The notes: generated from the letters alone by a model not told the origin. A stretch of DNA of 35,573 bases from an uncultured Lysobacteraceae bacterium (GCA_937897645.1 CALCNV010000004.1:1-35573); one strand, 5' to 3'. Positions 25,908 to 34,253 are shown, counted from the first letter of the stretch. Translations and numbers: made by a program.

Positions 25908-26233
25908 GCGAGCAAGGAGGGATCCTGGTCGTAGCGCGTGCGATAGACCTCGCGCTCTTCGCGGCAGTACTCACTGCCCATGGCGAACTTGCGGCAGATA
26001 TCCGGGCGTTGCTCGTAGATGCTGCAGCACATGCGCAGTGGGTCGATGGCCACGCACCAGCCGTCTTCGTTATGCGCCATCACTTCCACGCCATGCGCGT
26101 TGCGTTCCACGTAATGCCGCGGCACCTCATCGTCCGGCATCACCACCACGGTCAGGCGGCAGCACACGGCATCGCAGTGCGTGCAGGACACGCTTGGGTC
26201 AACGCCGCTTTGCAGGTGCAGGGGAATACTCAA
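25904..26233 (-). CDS. YkgJ-family cysteine-cluster protein
   Basis: This 109-residue protein has Cys residues in the YkgJ pattern: SCTHCDAVCC near the N-terminus, then WCVAID, CCSIYEQRPDICRKF, and EYCREE. Such clusters are predicted to bind metal (zinc or iron-sulfur); the role is unknown. The start is TTG 26233, because AGGAGCTGCA precedes it at good spacing and no ATG or GTG precedes the first Cys at a suitable place. The frame is open far upstream but has no family character there. The stop TAG lies inside the GTAGGAGC of a dispersed repeat, so the C-terminus (DPSLLA) abuts the element. Confidence 0.85.
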   Translation of the reverse strand: MSIPLHLQSGVDPSVSCTHCDAVCCRLTVVVMPDDEVPRHYVERNAHGVEVMAHNEDGWCVAIDPLRMCCSIYEQRPDICRKFAMGSEYCREEREVYRTRYDQDPSLLA

Positions 26234-26719
26234 TGCAGCTCCTGACGAGTGGAAGACATCGCAGACGACGCCGATGGCTGGGCAAGCGTACACGAAAGGA
26301 CTTCCGGTCTTTCTCGATGAAGCGACTGTGCTTGCGGGTGACAGCATAGCCCTGTGCCACCATCGCCCGGGTGAACGACCATTGTGGCCAACGCCGGCAT
26401 CGGCAACCCGCAGTTCCGCATCCGTCCGCAACTGGCGCAGCATCATGACGGCGATCTGCGTGACATCGGATAGCACCCCCGCTGGTCGCGAAGGTTGTCG
26501 GCGGACACGTTGCCAATGCCCGCAAGGTGACGAAAAGGGTTCTACAAGCAAGCGATTACAAGTTGCTTGGCCAGGCACGTACCTGCGCAAGAGTCTTTCG
26601 CCCGTACGCACGTAACGCAGGATTCCAGGTGAGCGGCCATGGGGCTGCAGCGGGCATTCAGCGTTGCGGCCTAGACTGCCGCAGGGTCCAATACTGGCCA
26701 TCCTTCGGATCAGCAACCC
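26234..26719. other. Gene-free spacer, possible decayed gene on minus strand
   Basis: This gap of 486 bases has no intact gene. On the minus strand, frames switch between segments that read like parts of one protein (for example VMMLRQLRTDAELRVADAG in one frame, VAQGYAVTRKHSRFIEKDRK in another). This could be a frameshifted relic, but I cannot name a family. A TAGACT at 26672-26677 could be a -10 for the SGNH gene at 26720; no -35 is evident. Confidence 0.35.
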
Positions 26720-27829
26720 ATGAACAAGACTTCGCCCGCCGTGCGTCGCTTGCTTTTATGGGGCGCATTGCTGTCCTCGGCCATGCTCCTCGCGTGGATG
26801 GGATGGCCACGTGGCTCACGCACGAACCCGTCACTGCCGCCACAGCAGGCCGGGAGCGTGCCTTTGGCAGTGATAGGTGATTCCGACAGCCACTCTTACC
26901 AGGATCGCAGGTCGTTTCCGCTTGGCAGTGCCGAGCGAGGCGGGCCTCATCGCGAGACCACGTTGCAATGGACCGAGATCCTGGGGAGTTTGCGGAGCCA
27001 ATCCGTGGATCTTGGCGAATGGGGGGTGTACGGCACCCCTCGCGTGATCGCACGTGTGGCACGTTCGGTGGGAATCACGCTGCGCTCACCGCGCAAAGAA
27101 GACTACCTCTACAACTTCGCGGTGTCCGGACGGGGTTGCAGCGATCTGTTGGGCGGACCCACGCGGCAGGTACCGGCATTGTTGGCATTGATGGACGAAC
27201 ATCCAGGGCGTTGGCGCAACGGTGTAGTGGTGATACGCATTGGCGTGAATGACTTTGGTGATGCGCCGGTGCTTGACCAGCTGGCGCAAGACCCGATGTC
27301 ACCGGCGGCGCAGCAAAAGATGACGGATTGCATACATGCAATCCGCGAATCCGTCGCAGCCTTGCATGCCCGCCATCCGGACTTGCGAATCGTGCTGGTC
27401 GGGATCTTCGACAATGCGCACTGGAGCAAGAATTTGGATCGGTGGCATTCGCGGGTTGCGATCGACAACATCAGTACCGGACTGGATGTATTCGACCGCG
27501 CCTTGTCCGGCATGGAGAAAGCCGACCGACGTATCGCCTTCTTCAATGATCGCGCATGGTTCCAGCAGCACTGGGGTGGGCGCGACGCGCAAGGCAAGCC
27601 GGCCTATCGCGAGGTGAGGCTGGGCAGGATGCGGGTGACGAACACGGCGGGCGATGAGCCGAGCAACGCCACGGTTGCCGATGGCCATGCCGGGACGGTC
27701 TGGAACGCGCTGTGGGCACAGGCGATGGTGGAGCTGCTGAACACGCGCTTCGACATGCGCATCGCGCCCATCACGGACGCGGAAATGATCGCCATCGTCG
27801 AAGGCAAGCCGTTACCCAAGCCGCAATGA
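26720..27829 (+). CDS. Membrane-anchored or secreted SGNH/GDSL hydrolase
   Basis: This 369-residue protein has an N-terminal hydrophobic segment (residues ~10-29) serving as signal peptide or anchor. The SGNH blocks are recognisable: the nucleophile Ser in VIGDSDSHSY, the glycine block NFAVSGRGCSD, the Asn block IRIGVNDFG, and the catalytic His in VADGHAGTVWN, with Asp two residues before it. It is a serine esterase or lipase by family; the ester cleaved is unknown. It is not a close relative of the CE2-type esterase at 10557, because it lacks the N-terminal beta domain. ATG 26720 is the start. It converges on the phospholipase-D-like gene, with 31 bases between stops. Confidence 0.85.
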   Translation: MNKTSPAVRRLLLWGALLSSAMLLAWMGWPRGSRTNPSLPPQQAGSVPLAVIGDSDSHSYQDRRSFPLGSAERGGPHRETTLQWTEILGSLRSQSVDLGEWGVYGTPRVIARVARSVGITLRSPRKEDYLYNFAVSGRGCSDLLGGPTRQVPALLALMDEHPGRWRNGVVVIRIGVNDFGDAPVLDQLAQDPMSPAAQQKMTDCIHAIRESVAALHARHPDLRIVLVGIFDNAHWSKNLDRWHSRVAIDNISTGLDVFDRALSGMEKADRRIAFFNDRAWFQQHWGGRDAQGKPAYREVRLGRMRVTNTAGDEPSNATVADGHAGTVWNALWAQAMVELLNTRFDMRIAPITDAEMIAIVEGKPLPKPQ

Positions 27830-27860
27830 GGGAAAGCCAGGACGGCGCATCGCCGAGGCG

Positions 27861-29348
27861 TCAGAAACTGGAGAGCCCGCTGGCCTCCGTGAAACGGTAG
27901 CGCCAATAGCGCAAGCGTGAGTCGTCCGCATAATCGGCGTAGGGGACGCTGATGCGGCGGCTGCCGGTATTGCCCCAGCTCTGTTCGAAGTAGCGCCCTG
28001 CCTGCTGCATGACGCTGGCGTCAGCCTGTGCCAGTACGCGCGCGCTGCTCTCCAGGTTGTAGTCGTCCAGGTTGCGGCGGGTGTAGTTGGCGGAGCCGAC
28101 GATCAGTTCCGCCGAGCCATCCGTCGCTTGCTTGAACATCATCTTGGCGTGGCATTGCTCGCCGTGCGTGTCGCACCAGCGCACGGGTACGCCGGCCTGG
28201 TGCAGTTCCAGCGCGACCTGGCGATTGGGGATGCCGTTCTTTTTGCGGCCGAAGGCATCCTCGTTCGGGTCCAGCAGGACGCGCACCTGCACGCCTCGCT
28301 GTTGCGCCGCAATGACGGCCTTGACGAGCGCGCGGTGCGAGAAATAGAACACCGCGACATCCAGCTGGTCGCCGGCGTTCGCACTCTCGACGCTGTTTAT
28401 CAAGGCATCGCGTATGCGGCCTTCGGTGAGGACCTGCAGCTGCGTATCGTCCTTGCTGCCGGTGGTCCTGGACGACTGGGTGATCGCCTCGGCAGCAGTG
28501 GTTGGCCATGCGTGCGCCGACATGGCTGCGACCGGCCGCTCGCTGCGCAGCAGGTCCAAGGCGGCCTCGCCACGGAAGCGCAGCGCCGCGTTGCCATGGG
28601 CGCTGCTGCCGTCGTGTGGATTGGCGGTAGCCACCAGTCCGGTCCAGCCATCACCCTCGTCGACTACCAGTGTCTTGCGGTGGTTGGCGTTGAGGTTGAG
28701 CATTGCCAGGTAGCTGCGCAGGCTGACCTTGCCTTTGCCAAACGGGCTGGGTAGCCAACCGCCGCTGTCGCTATTGCCGGCCCAACGACAGCACAGGTGC
28801 CAGAAACCCGACCACGCGGGATTCGGAGCGCGCAGCTTGCCAAGGTCGGTCACTACCACGTCCACGCCGGCGGCACGCAGGGCGTCCAGGTGCTTCGAGG
28901 GCATGCCGCCATACAGCGTGTTGATGGGGTCGGTGATGACCAGCACTTGGAGGCCGGGCACGGCGCGTTTCCGTTCCACCAGCGCCTCGGTCAGCTCTGC
29001 ACTTAAGGGTCTAAGCGAAGGAGCTGCATCGGCACCGGTGAAATCGTTGAACAGGAACATGTCCAGCACCACCAGCCGTTTGGCCTGTCCAATCAGCCGC
29101 AGGACTTCATCGAACACCTGCTGGTCACTGTGGTGAGTGCCAGCGGCATCCAGGTAGGTGATGTCGGTGAACAGGGTAACGTCATTGCTGGAGCGCACAG
29201 GGTAGGGCTGGCCGATGCCTTCGGGCAGAGGTTTGAATACCTGGTAGGTCGCCATGCCGAGATAGGCGAGCAGAGCTACCAGCAATATCCGCGTGAGCCA
29301 GCGTCGGGAACGAGGGGCTGCGACAGGTTGGGGGATGGTCTGGTTCAA
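27861..29348 (-). CDS. Phospholipase-D-like protein with two HKD regions
   Basis: This 495-residue protein has an N-terminal membrane segment at residues ~19-37, so the catalytic part is probably periplasmic. The first HxKxxxxD motif is complete (NHRKTLVVDEG). The second reads CHAKMMFKQ, with Gln at the position of the Asp, and is followed by the usual GSANYTRRN. Phospholipase D and cardiolipin synthase proteins use the two His residues, both of which remain. The reaction may be phosphodiester hydrolysis or transfer on lipids or other esters. The start is TTG 29348; the Shine-Dalgarno (GGGA) is weak, but no ATG precedes the membrane segment. Confidence 0.85.
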   Translation of the reverse strand: MNQTIPQPVAAPRSRRWLTRILLVALLAYLGMATYQVFKPLPEGIGQPYPVRSSNDVTLFTDITYLDAAGTHHSDQQVFDEVLRLIGQAKRLVVLDMFLFNDFTGADAAPSLRPLSAELTEALVERKRAVPGLQVLVITDPINTLYGGMPSKHLDALRAAGVDVVVTDLGKLRAPNPAWSGFWHLCCRWAGNSDSGGWLPSPFGKGKVSLRSYLAMLNLNANHRKTLVVDEGDGWTGLVATANPHDGSSAHGNAALRFRGEAALDLLRSERPVAAMSAHAWPTTAAEAITQSSRTTGSKDDTQLQVLTEGRIRDALINSVESANAGDQLDVAVFYFSHRALVKAVIAAQQRGVQVRVLLDPNEDAFGRKKNGIPNRQVALELHQAGVPVRWCDTHGEQCHAKMMFKQATDGSAELIVGSANYTRRNLDDYNLESSARVLAQADASVMQQAGRYFEQSWGNTGSRRISVPYADYADDSRLRYWRYRFTEASGLSSF

Positions 29349-29461
29349 TCAAGTCCCGGTGCCGGGCCGAACAAATCCGCCCTGTATGCCGGGATAGTAC
29401 GGGAAGCCACGCGCTATCCCGTAGGATGGTGGCCATCCTTCATCGGCCCGGAGTACATAAC

Positions 29462-29806
29462 ATGATCCAGAGATTCGAAGTTGGCCCACGCCTGTCCGAA
29501 ATGGCCATCCACAATGGTACGGTGTACCTGGCGGGGCAGATTGCCGATGATGCCAGCGCTGACATGCGCGGACAGACCCAGCAGGTGCTGGCGGCGATCG
29601 ACACGCTGCTGGCCCAGGCGGGGACGGACAAGAGCAGGATCCTGCATGCGCAGATCTTCCTGCCCGACCTGGCCAATTTCGCGGCGATGAACGAGGTCTG
29701 GGAAGCCTGGGTGGTGCCAGGCCACACGCCAACGCGGGCGACGGTGCAGGCCGCGCTGGCCAATCCGAAGTGGAAGATCGAGGTCGTGGTGACGGCGGCG
29801 GTCTAA
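29462..29806 (+). CDS. RidA/YjgF-family protein
   Basis: This 114-residue cytoplasmic protein belongs to the RidA family, which hydrolyses reactive enamine/imine intermediates made by PLP enzymes. The conserved Arg (in TPTRATVQA) and the C-terminal Glu (KIEVVVTAAV) needed for deaminase activity are present. The middle motif LPDLANFAAMNEVWEAW is typical. The start is ATG 29462, with GGAG about 9 bases upstream. Trimer formation is a family property. Whether this member is RidA proper or one of the Rid1-7 subgroups is not decided here. Confidence 0.92.
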   Translation: MIQRFEVGPRLSEMAIHNGTVYLAGQIADDASADMRGQTQQVLAAIDTLLAQAGTDKSRILHAQIFLPDLANFAAMNEVWEAWVVPGHTPTRATVQAALANPKWKIEVVVTAAV

Positions 29807-29827
29807 CCGTTCGCACCGCGCCGCGGA

Positions 29828-29928
29828 GAGCCGAGCTTGCTCGGCTGCTTCTTGCATGGTGTTCAAAGCAGCCGAGCAAGCTCGGCTTTACGAAAGGTGT
29901 TTAGAGCAGCCGAGCAAGCTCGGCTCTA
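29828..29928. repeat. Three copies of an AGCCGAGC palindrome
   Basis: Near-identical blocks lie at 29828-29850, 29866-29890 and 29903-29928, each built on AGCCGAGC and GCTCGGCT with a 2-base centre. The first is inverted relative to the other two. They fill the spacer between the convergent RidA gene and the small Lys-rich gene. They may act as terminators or mRNA-end stabilisers, and could also pair with each other. Confidence 0.85.
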
Positions 29929-29946
29929 CATGGAAGCGGATACACC

Positions 29947-30048
29947 TTACTTGTTCTTCTTCTTTTCCTGCTTGTCGGCGCGCTTTTCCTTCAGGGTCTT
30001 GGCGGGCGCCTTCTTCTCGCTTTTCTTCTGGTCCATGCCCTTGCTCAT
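29947..30048 (-). CDS. Small Lys-rich protein, 33 residues
   Basis: A short gene that is easily missed. ATG 30048 follows GAGAGG at 5 bases' spacing, and the frame ends with TAA at 29947. It encodes a very basic 33-residue protein (starts MSKGMDQKKSEKK, then PAKTLKEKRADKQ, ends in KKKNK). I recall similar short 'MSKGMD...KKxPAKTLxEKR' proteins in several proteobacteria, which suggests real conservation; their function is unknown to me. The basic, helical character would suit RNA or ribosome binding, but that is inference. It is followed by the palindrome cluster at 29828-29928. Confidence 0.72.
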   Translation of the reverse strand: MSKGMDQKKSEKKAPAKTLKEKRADKQEKKKNK

Positions 30049-30186
30049 AAATGCCTCTCGTCGTTATCTGGTGGAATGAAGGGTGGGCGGTGCGTGCGGG
30101 TTGCTGGCACAGTGCCTAGTGTCGGTACCCGGAAGCGCTGGCGTCAATGCTTGCATATTTCCGCATCACGTCATGTTGGCGCACAG

Positions 30187-30897
30187 TCAGAAGCGTTCCC
30201 CGACCGGAAGGTAGCGCCATTCCCCCACCGGCATCTTGCTCAGCGGGATGCGACCGATGCGGATGCGGCGTATGGACAACACATCCAGTCCCACCTGGGC
30301 GCACATGTGCCGGAGCTGACCGGGGCGCACCGCCTTGATCGCGAAGCGCAGGTTGTTTTCGTTCTGCCAGCTGACCTTGGCGCGGGGCAGGGCGCGGCCC
30401 TGGTAGAGCATGCCGTCGCACAGGCGCGGCAGGCCGTACGGTGCCAATTCGCCTTGGATCTCGATCACGAATTCCTGTTCGATCTGGTCCGCGTCTTCGC
30501 TGAGCCGGCGCCAGATGCGTCCATCCTGGCTCAACACCACCAGCCCGCTGGCTTCGTCGTCCAGCGGCATCAGCGGGGTCAGGCGTACGAAATGGCGCTT
30601 CAACACGCGAATGCCTGGGTCATCGCCGGCGGTGTGGGACTGCGGGGTGGCCAGCTTCGGTGATGCGTCGAAGGCCACGCCAGCGGGTTTGTGCAACAAC
30701 AGGGTGGCGGGCTCGGCTTCGCTCAGGTCAGCCTCCGGGTCGATCTCTACCCGTTGCGTGGTGATCGGATGCTGCGGTGCATCGATCACCTCACCATCCA
30801 CCGTCACCCACCCGCCCTGGATGTACTGGTCGGCCTCGCGCCGTGAACAGCCGGCGATTTCAGCGACGCGTTTGGCCAGGCGGACGGGTTCGGACAT
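30187..30897 (-). CDS. rRNA pseudouridine synthase, RsuA/RluF family
   Basis: This 236-residue enzyme converts a specific uridine in RNA to pseudouridine. An S4 RNA-binding domain (residues ~5-50, KRVAEIAGCSRREADQYI) is followed by the synthase domain. The catalytic Asp is D113 in MPLDDEASGLVVLS, matching the RLDxxTxGLL motif of the family with a few substitutions. The C-terminal LRHMCAQVGLDVLSIRRIRIG is typical of RsuA/RluB/RluE/RluF proteins. The exact RNA site is not assignable; RluF is the nearest by appearance. I use ATG 30897; ATG 30909 is an alternative. No strong ribosome-binding site is seen for either. Confidence 0.88.
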   Translation of the reverse strand: MSEPVRLAKRVAEIAGCSRREADQYIQGGWVTVDGEVIDAPQHPITTQRVEIDPEADLSEAEPATLLLHKPAGVAFDASPKLATPQSHTAGDDPGIRVLKRHFVRLTPLMPLDDEASGLVVLSQDGRIWRRLSEDADQIEQEFVIEIQGELAPYGLPRLCDGMLYQGRALPRAKVSWQNENNLRFAIKAVRPGQLRHMCAQVGLDVLSIRRIRIGRIPLSKMPVGEWRYLPVGERF

Positions 30898-31020
30898 GGG
30901 TGGAATCATGGAAATCGGGGCGCCAGTGTAATCGCTCGCGCCCGTCGGGCCTGCTTTCGCCAGTCCCGGCGCTTACGCAGGCACAATAGCCGCTCCCCGG
31001 ATACCGCGACCCCTGACTGG

Positions 31021-31878
31021 ATGAAGACCCCGCAAGGCCTGCAAGCGCTGATCGACGATGGCGTGATCGACGAAGTGATGCGCCCACTCAAGAGCGGCAA
31101 GGAAGCGGCCGTGTACGTGGTGCGCTCCGGCGATGACGTGCGCTGCGCCAAGGTCTACAAGGACATGGCCCAACGCAGCTTCCAGCAGCGCGTGCAGTAC
31201 CAGGAAGGACGCAAGGTGCGCGGCAGCCGCGAGGCGCGTGCCATCGGCAAGGCCAGCAAGTACGGGCGCAAGCAGCAGGAGACTGCGTGGAAGAACACCG
31301 AGGTCGATGCCCTTTACCAACTGGTGGAAGCCGGCGTGCGCGTGCCGGAGCCGCATGGATACTTCCATGGCGTGCTGGTGATGGAACTGGTCACCGACGC
31401 GGAGGGTTTCTCCGCGCCGCGCCTGGGCGAACTGCAACTCACGGCCGAACAGGCGCGCGAGTACCACGCTTTCCTGGTTCGGCAGGTGGTGCGCATGTTG
31501 TGCATCGGCCTGATCCACGGCGACCTGTCGGCCTACAACGTGCTGGTGGGTGCGGAAGGCCCGGTGGTGATCGATTTCCCGCAGGTGGTCAGCGCCACCG
31601 GCAACAACGCCGCACGCGCCATGCTGCTGCGCGACGTCAACAACCTCACCGCCACCCTGGGCGCGTTTGCGCCCGAGTTGCTGGACACCTGGTATGGCGA
31701 GGAGATGTGGGCGTTGTTCGAGCAGGGCGACTTGTTCCCCGATACCGAGCTCACCGGCAAGTTCGTGCATGACGAGCGCAGCGTCGACCTAGACGGCGTA
31801 CGCGATGCGATCAACGATGCACGCGAGGAAGCACTGATCCGCCAGCAGGGCCGCGAGGCGGCCGCGGAGCAGGATTGA
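31021..31878 (+). CDS. RIO1-like serine/threonine kinase, PA4780 type
   Basis: This 285-residue cytoplasmic protein is a RIO-family kinase. The nucleotide-binding loop is SGKEAAVYV (25-33), with the ATP-contacting K44 in CAKVYK. The catalytic loop is HGDLSAYNVLV with D168 and N173, and the metal-binding Asp is D185 in VIDFPQ. RIO enzymes in archaea and eukaryotes act in ribosome maturation; the role of bacterial PA4780-type members is less clear. The start is ATG 31021. It is divergent from the pseudouridine synthase gene, with 123 bases between the starts, and both genes could relate to RNA. Confidence 0.9.
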   Translation: MKTPQGLQALIDDGVIDEVMRPLKSGKEAAVYVVRSGDDVRCAKVYKDMAQRSFQQRVQYQEGRKVRGSREARAIGKASKYGRKQQETAWKNTEVDALYQLVEAGVRVPEPHGYFHGVLVMELVTDAEGFSAPRLGELQLTAEQAREYHAFLVRQVVRMLCIGLIHGDLSAYNVLVGAEGPVVIDFPQVVSATGNNAARAMLLRDVNNLTATLGAFAPELLDTWYGEEMWALFEQGDLFPDTELTGKFVHDERSVDLDGVRDAINDAREEALIRQQGREAAAEQD

Positions 31879-31893
31879 TCCACCCCAGATTCC

Positions 31894-31972
31894 GTAGGAG
31901 CGCCCCATGGGCGCGAGCTCCTGATTTTATTGTGATGCACCCGAAGAGCTCGCGCCCATGGGGCGCTCCTAC
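31894..31972. repeat. Perfect 27-bp inverted repeat, GTAGGAGC class
   Basis: The arms at 31894-31920 and 31946-31972 are perfect inverse copies, starting GTAGGAGCGCCCC and ending in GAGCTC, around a 25-base AT-richer loop. The stem is long enough to act as a terminator for the RIO kinase gene (stop 16 bases before) but has no T-tract. It lies 31 bases before the DUF1993 start. It belongs to the dispersed GTAGGAGC class also seen at 25661-25907. Confidence 0.85.
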
Positions 31973-32002
31973 CATCTCCTCCTAACTACCAAAGGACATC
32001 CC

Positions 32003-32512
32003 ATGACCATTTCCATGCACGCCGCTTCCGTTCCCGTGTTCCAGCAGATGCTGGGCAGCCTGGATGCCTTGCTGACGAAGGCGGAAGCGCATGCCGCCGA
32101 GCGCAAGATCGACCCGGATGCGTTGTTGCAGGCGCGGCTGTTCCCGGACATGTTCCCGTTGCTGCGCCAGGTGCAGATCGCCTGCGATTTCGCCAAGGGC
32201 GTCAGCGGTCGGCTAGCCGGTGCGGAGCTTCCGGTATTCGATGACAAGGAAACCAGCTTCGCTGACCTGCATGCGCTGATTGCGAAGACACTCACCTTCA
32301 TCGGCGGACTGGACGCTGCGCAATTCGAGGGTAGCGAAAGCCGTGAGATCGTGCTGCGTCCGGGCACGCCCAAAGAGCGCAAGATCGGCGGCCAGGCCTA
32401 CCTGCTCAGCTACGGCCTGCCGCAATTCTTCTTCCATGTAACGACCAGCTATGCACTCCTGCGCCACAACGGTATCGAAGTGGGCAAGCGCGATTACATG
32501 GGCGCGTATTGA
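32003..32512 (+). CDS. DUF1993-family protein
   Basis: This 169-residue protein resembles DUF1993 proteins: helical, with SMHAASVPVFQQMLGSLDALL at the N-terminus, a RLFPDMFPLLRQVQIA motif, and the ending FFHVTTSYALLRHNG, KRDYMG. Conserved His residues suggest a DinB-like four-helix bundle with possible metal binding; the function is unknown. ATG 32003 follows AAAGGA with 6 bases' spacing. The frame is open upstream into the inverted repeat but is unlikely to be used. Confidence 0.87.
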   Translation: MTISMHAASVPVFQQMLGSLDALLTKAEAHAAERKIDPDALLQARLFPDMFPLLRQVQIACDFAKGVSGRLAGAELPVFDDKETSFADLHALIAKTLTFIGGLDAAQFEGSESREIVLRPGTPKERKIGGQAYLLSYGLPQFFFHVTTSYALLRHNGIEVGKRDYMGAY

Positions 32513-32584
32513 TCCATTGATCTGGAGGGCCACGCTGCACGCAGGTCATTCCGGCGTGCGGTGTCTTTGAATGGAGGGAATGTG

Positions 32585-32779
32585 ATGACCAGCAGAACTC
32601 CCAAGCCCTGGGACAAGAAGGCTCCGAATAAAGCTGGCCCAGCGATAAAGCTCACGCCTGCGCAGATTGAGCAAGCCAGGCAGCGCGCCGAGGAAGCTGG
32701 ACGTCGCTATCCCAACCTGGTCGATAACATGTACGTTGCCGCGCAAGCGAGAAAACAGGCGTCGCGAAAACTGACATGA
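32585..32779 (+). CDS. Small protein of unknown function, 64 residues
   Basis: ATG 32585 is preceded by GGAGGGAA at about 4 bases' spacing. The protein is basic and helical, with a Pro/Lys-rich start (RTPKPWDKKAPNKAGP), a central charged helix (TPAQIEQARQRAEEAGR) and NLVDNMYVAAQARKQ near the end. No family is recognised. The strong ribosome-binding site and amphipathic helix make it more likely real than chance. Confidence 0.7.
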   Translation: MTSRTPKPWDKKAPNKAGPAIKLTPAQIEQARQRAEEAGRRYPNLVDNMYVAAQARKQASRKLT

Positions 32780-32926
32780 ATCCCGCGTGCAGGGATCAAT
32801 GCATTATTTTTCATCTGCACATGCGGTTCAGGTTATGAGGCAAGCGGAACATGTCATTAGCCTGTCGTGAAACCCTAACCGGATTTCAACATGCGGGCGT
32901 TTAAGCTGTTGCCACGTCCGCGATCG

Positions 32927-32957
32927 CCGCGGGCAGGGAGTTGATTCCTGCCCGCGG
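32927..32957. terminator. Hairpin between convergent genes
   Basis: CCGCGGGCAGG (32927-32937) and CCTGCCCGCGG (32947-32957) form an 11-bp perfect stem over a 9-base loop, 148 bases after the small gene and 18 bases before the flavoprotein stop. No T-tract follows on the plus strand. Confidence 0.55.
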
Positions 32958-32974
32958 CCCTTGCGGGCGACCAC

Positions 32975-34246
32975 TCAAGTCGCTGGCGTGTTGTCGAGCC
33001 AGGCCACTGCACCTTTGCCGGCACGGTAGCCGCTGGCGAAACACGCGGTCAGCAGATAGCCTCCGGTGGGTGCTTCCCAGTCCAGCATTTCGCCCGCGCA
33101 GAACACGCCAGGCAGTGCCTCCAACATCAGGTGTGCATCCAGCGCTTCCAGGCGTACGCCACCGGCCGTGCTGATTACTTCTGCTAATGGGCGTGGTTGT
33201 TTCAACGTCAACGGCAAACGATGGATCGTGCGTGCCAGCAGCGCCGGATCGTCCAGCTGCGACTTGTCGAGCATTTCGTAAAGTAGCGCGGCCTTGACCC
33301 CGCTGATGCCGGCCTGCCGGCGCAAGTGTTCGCTTACACTGCGATGCCCGCGCGGCTTCGAGAGGTCTTGTTGCAGGCGTTCCAGGCTGCGACCGGGCGC
33401 CAGGTCCAAATGCAGCGTTGCATGGCCGTTGCGGGTGATCGCGTCACGCAGCTCCGCCGACAGCGCATAGACCAGGCTGCCTTCGATGCCGTGTGCGCTC
33501 ACCACGCACTCACCCTGCAAAGCATGTTCCTTGCCGTTGGCATCGCGCCAGTGCGCTACTACTGGCTTGAGCGGTGCTCCGGCGTGGCGGGTGGCCAGGT
33601 GTTCGCTCCACTCGATGTCGAAGCCGCAGTTGGATGGCTGCAAAGATGCGATCTCGACACCACGCGATTGCAGCAGCGGCAGCCATGCGCCATCCGAACC
33701 CAGTTGCGGCCAACTCCCGCCGCCAAGCGCCAGCACGGTCGCGTCAGTGCCCACTTCCAATTCACGTTCGGGCGTGGCGAAGCGCAAGGCGCCTGCTTGA
33801 TTCCAGCCCAGCCAGCGATGATGCGCGTGGAAACGCACGCCGCTGTCGCGCAGTCGCCTCAGCCAGCCGCGCAACAGCGGCGCGGCTTTCAGGTCGGAGG
33901 GAAACACGCGACCGGAACTGCCGACGAAGGTTTCCACGCCCAGGCCGCGCGCCCATTCGCGCAAGGCATCGGCATCGAAATCATGCAGCCACGCTTCGAC
34001 TTCCGGCGCGCGTTCACGGTAGCGCTGCACGAAGGCCGGCCTGGGTTCGGAGTGGGTCAGGTTCAGGCCACCCTTGCCGGCAATCAGGAATTTGCGTCCG
34101 ACGGAACCCTTGCGCTCATACACATCGACGTCTGCGCCGGCGGCGCGCGCCACTTCCGCCGCCATCAATCCGGCAGGACCGCCGCCAATCACGGCGACCC
34201 GGCGGGTCGCGTTGGATCTGGAATCGATCACGGAAGGATCCACCAT
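32975..34246 (-). CDS. FAD-dependent oxidoreductase, HI0933/TIGR03862 type
   Basis: This 423-residue flavoprotein has an N-terminal dinucleotide-binding motif (IGGGPAGLMAAEVAR), the family motif GRKFLIAGKGGLNLTHSE, a middle LALGGGSWPQLGSDGAW, and the C-terminal FAD-contact region CAGEMLDWEAPTGGYLL. These match the BaiN/HI0933-like TIGR03862 group; substrate and partner are unknown. I use ATG 34246; a GTG at 34249 is adjacent. It begins only 7 bases after the FKBP gene stop on the same strand, so the two are probably co-transcribed and translationally coupled. Confidence 0.9.
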   Translation of the reverse strand: MVDPSVIDSRSNATRRVAVIGGGPAGLMAAEVARAAGADVDVYERKGSVGRKFLIAGKGGLNLTHSEPRPAFVQRYRERAPEVEAWLHDFDADALREWARGLGVETFVGSSGRVFPSDLKAAPLLRGWLRRLRDSGVRFHAHHRWLGWNQAGALRFATPERELEVGTDATVLALGGGSWPQLGSDGAWLPLLQSRGVEIASLQPSNCGFDIEWSEHLATRHAGAPLKPVVAHWRDANGKEHALQGECVVSAHGIEGSLVYALSAELRDAITRNGHATLHLDLAPGRSLERLQQDLSKPRGHRSVSEHLRRQAGISGVKAALLYEMLDKSQLDDPALLARTIHRLPLTLKQPRPLAEVISTAGGVRLEALDAHLMLEALPGVFCAGEMLDWEAPTGGYLLTACFASGYRAGKGAVAWLDNTPAT

Positions 34247-34253
34247 CACCCGA

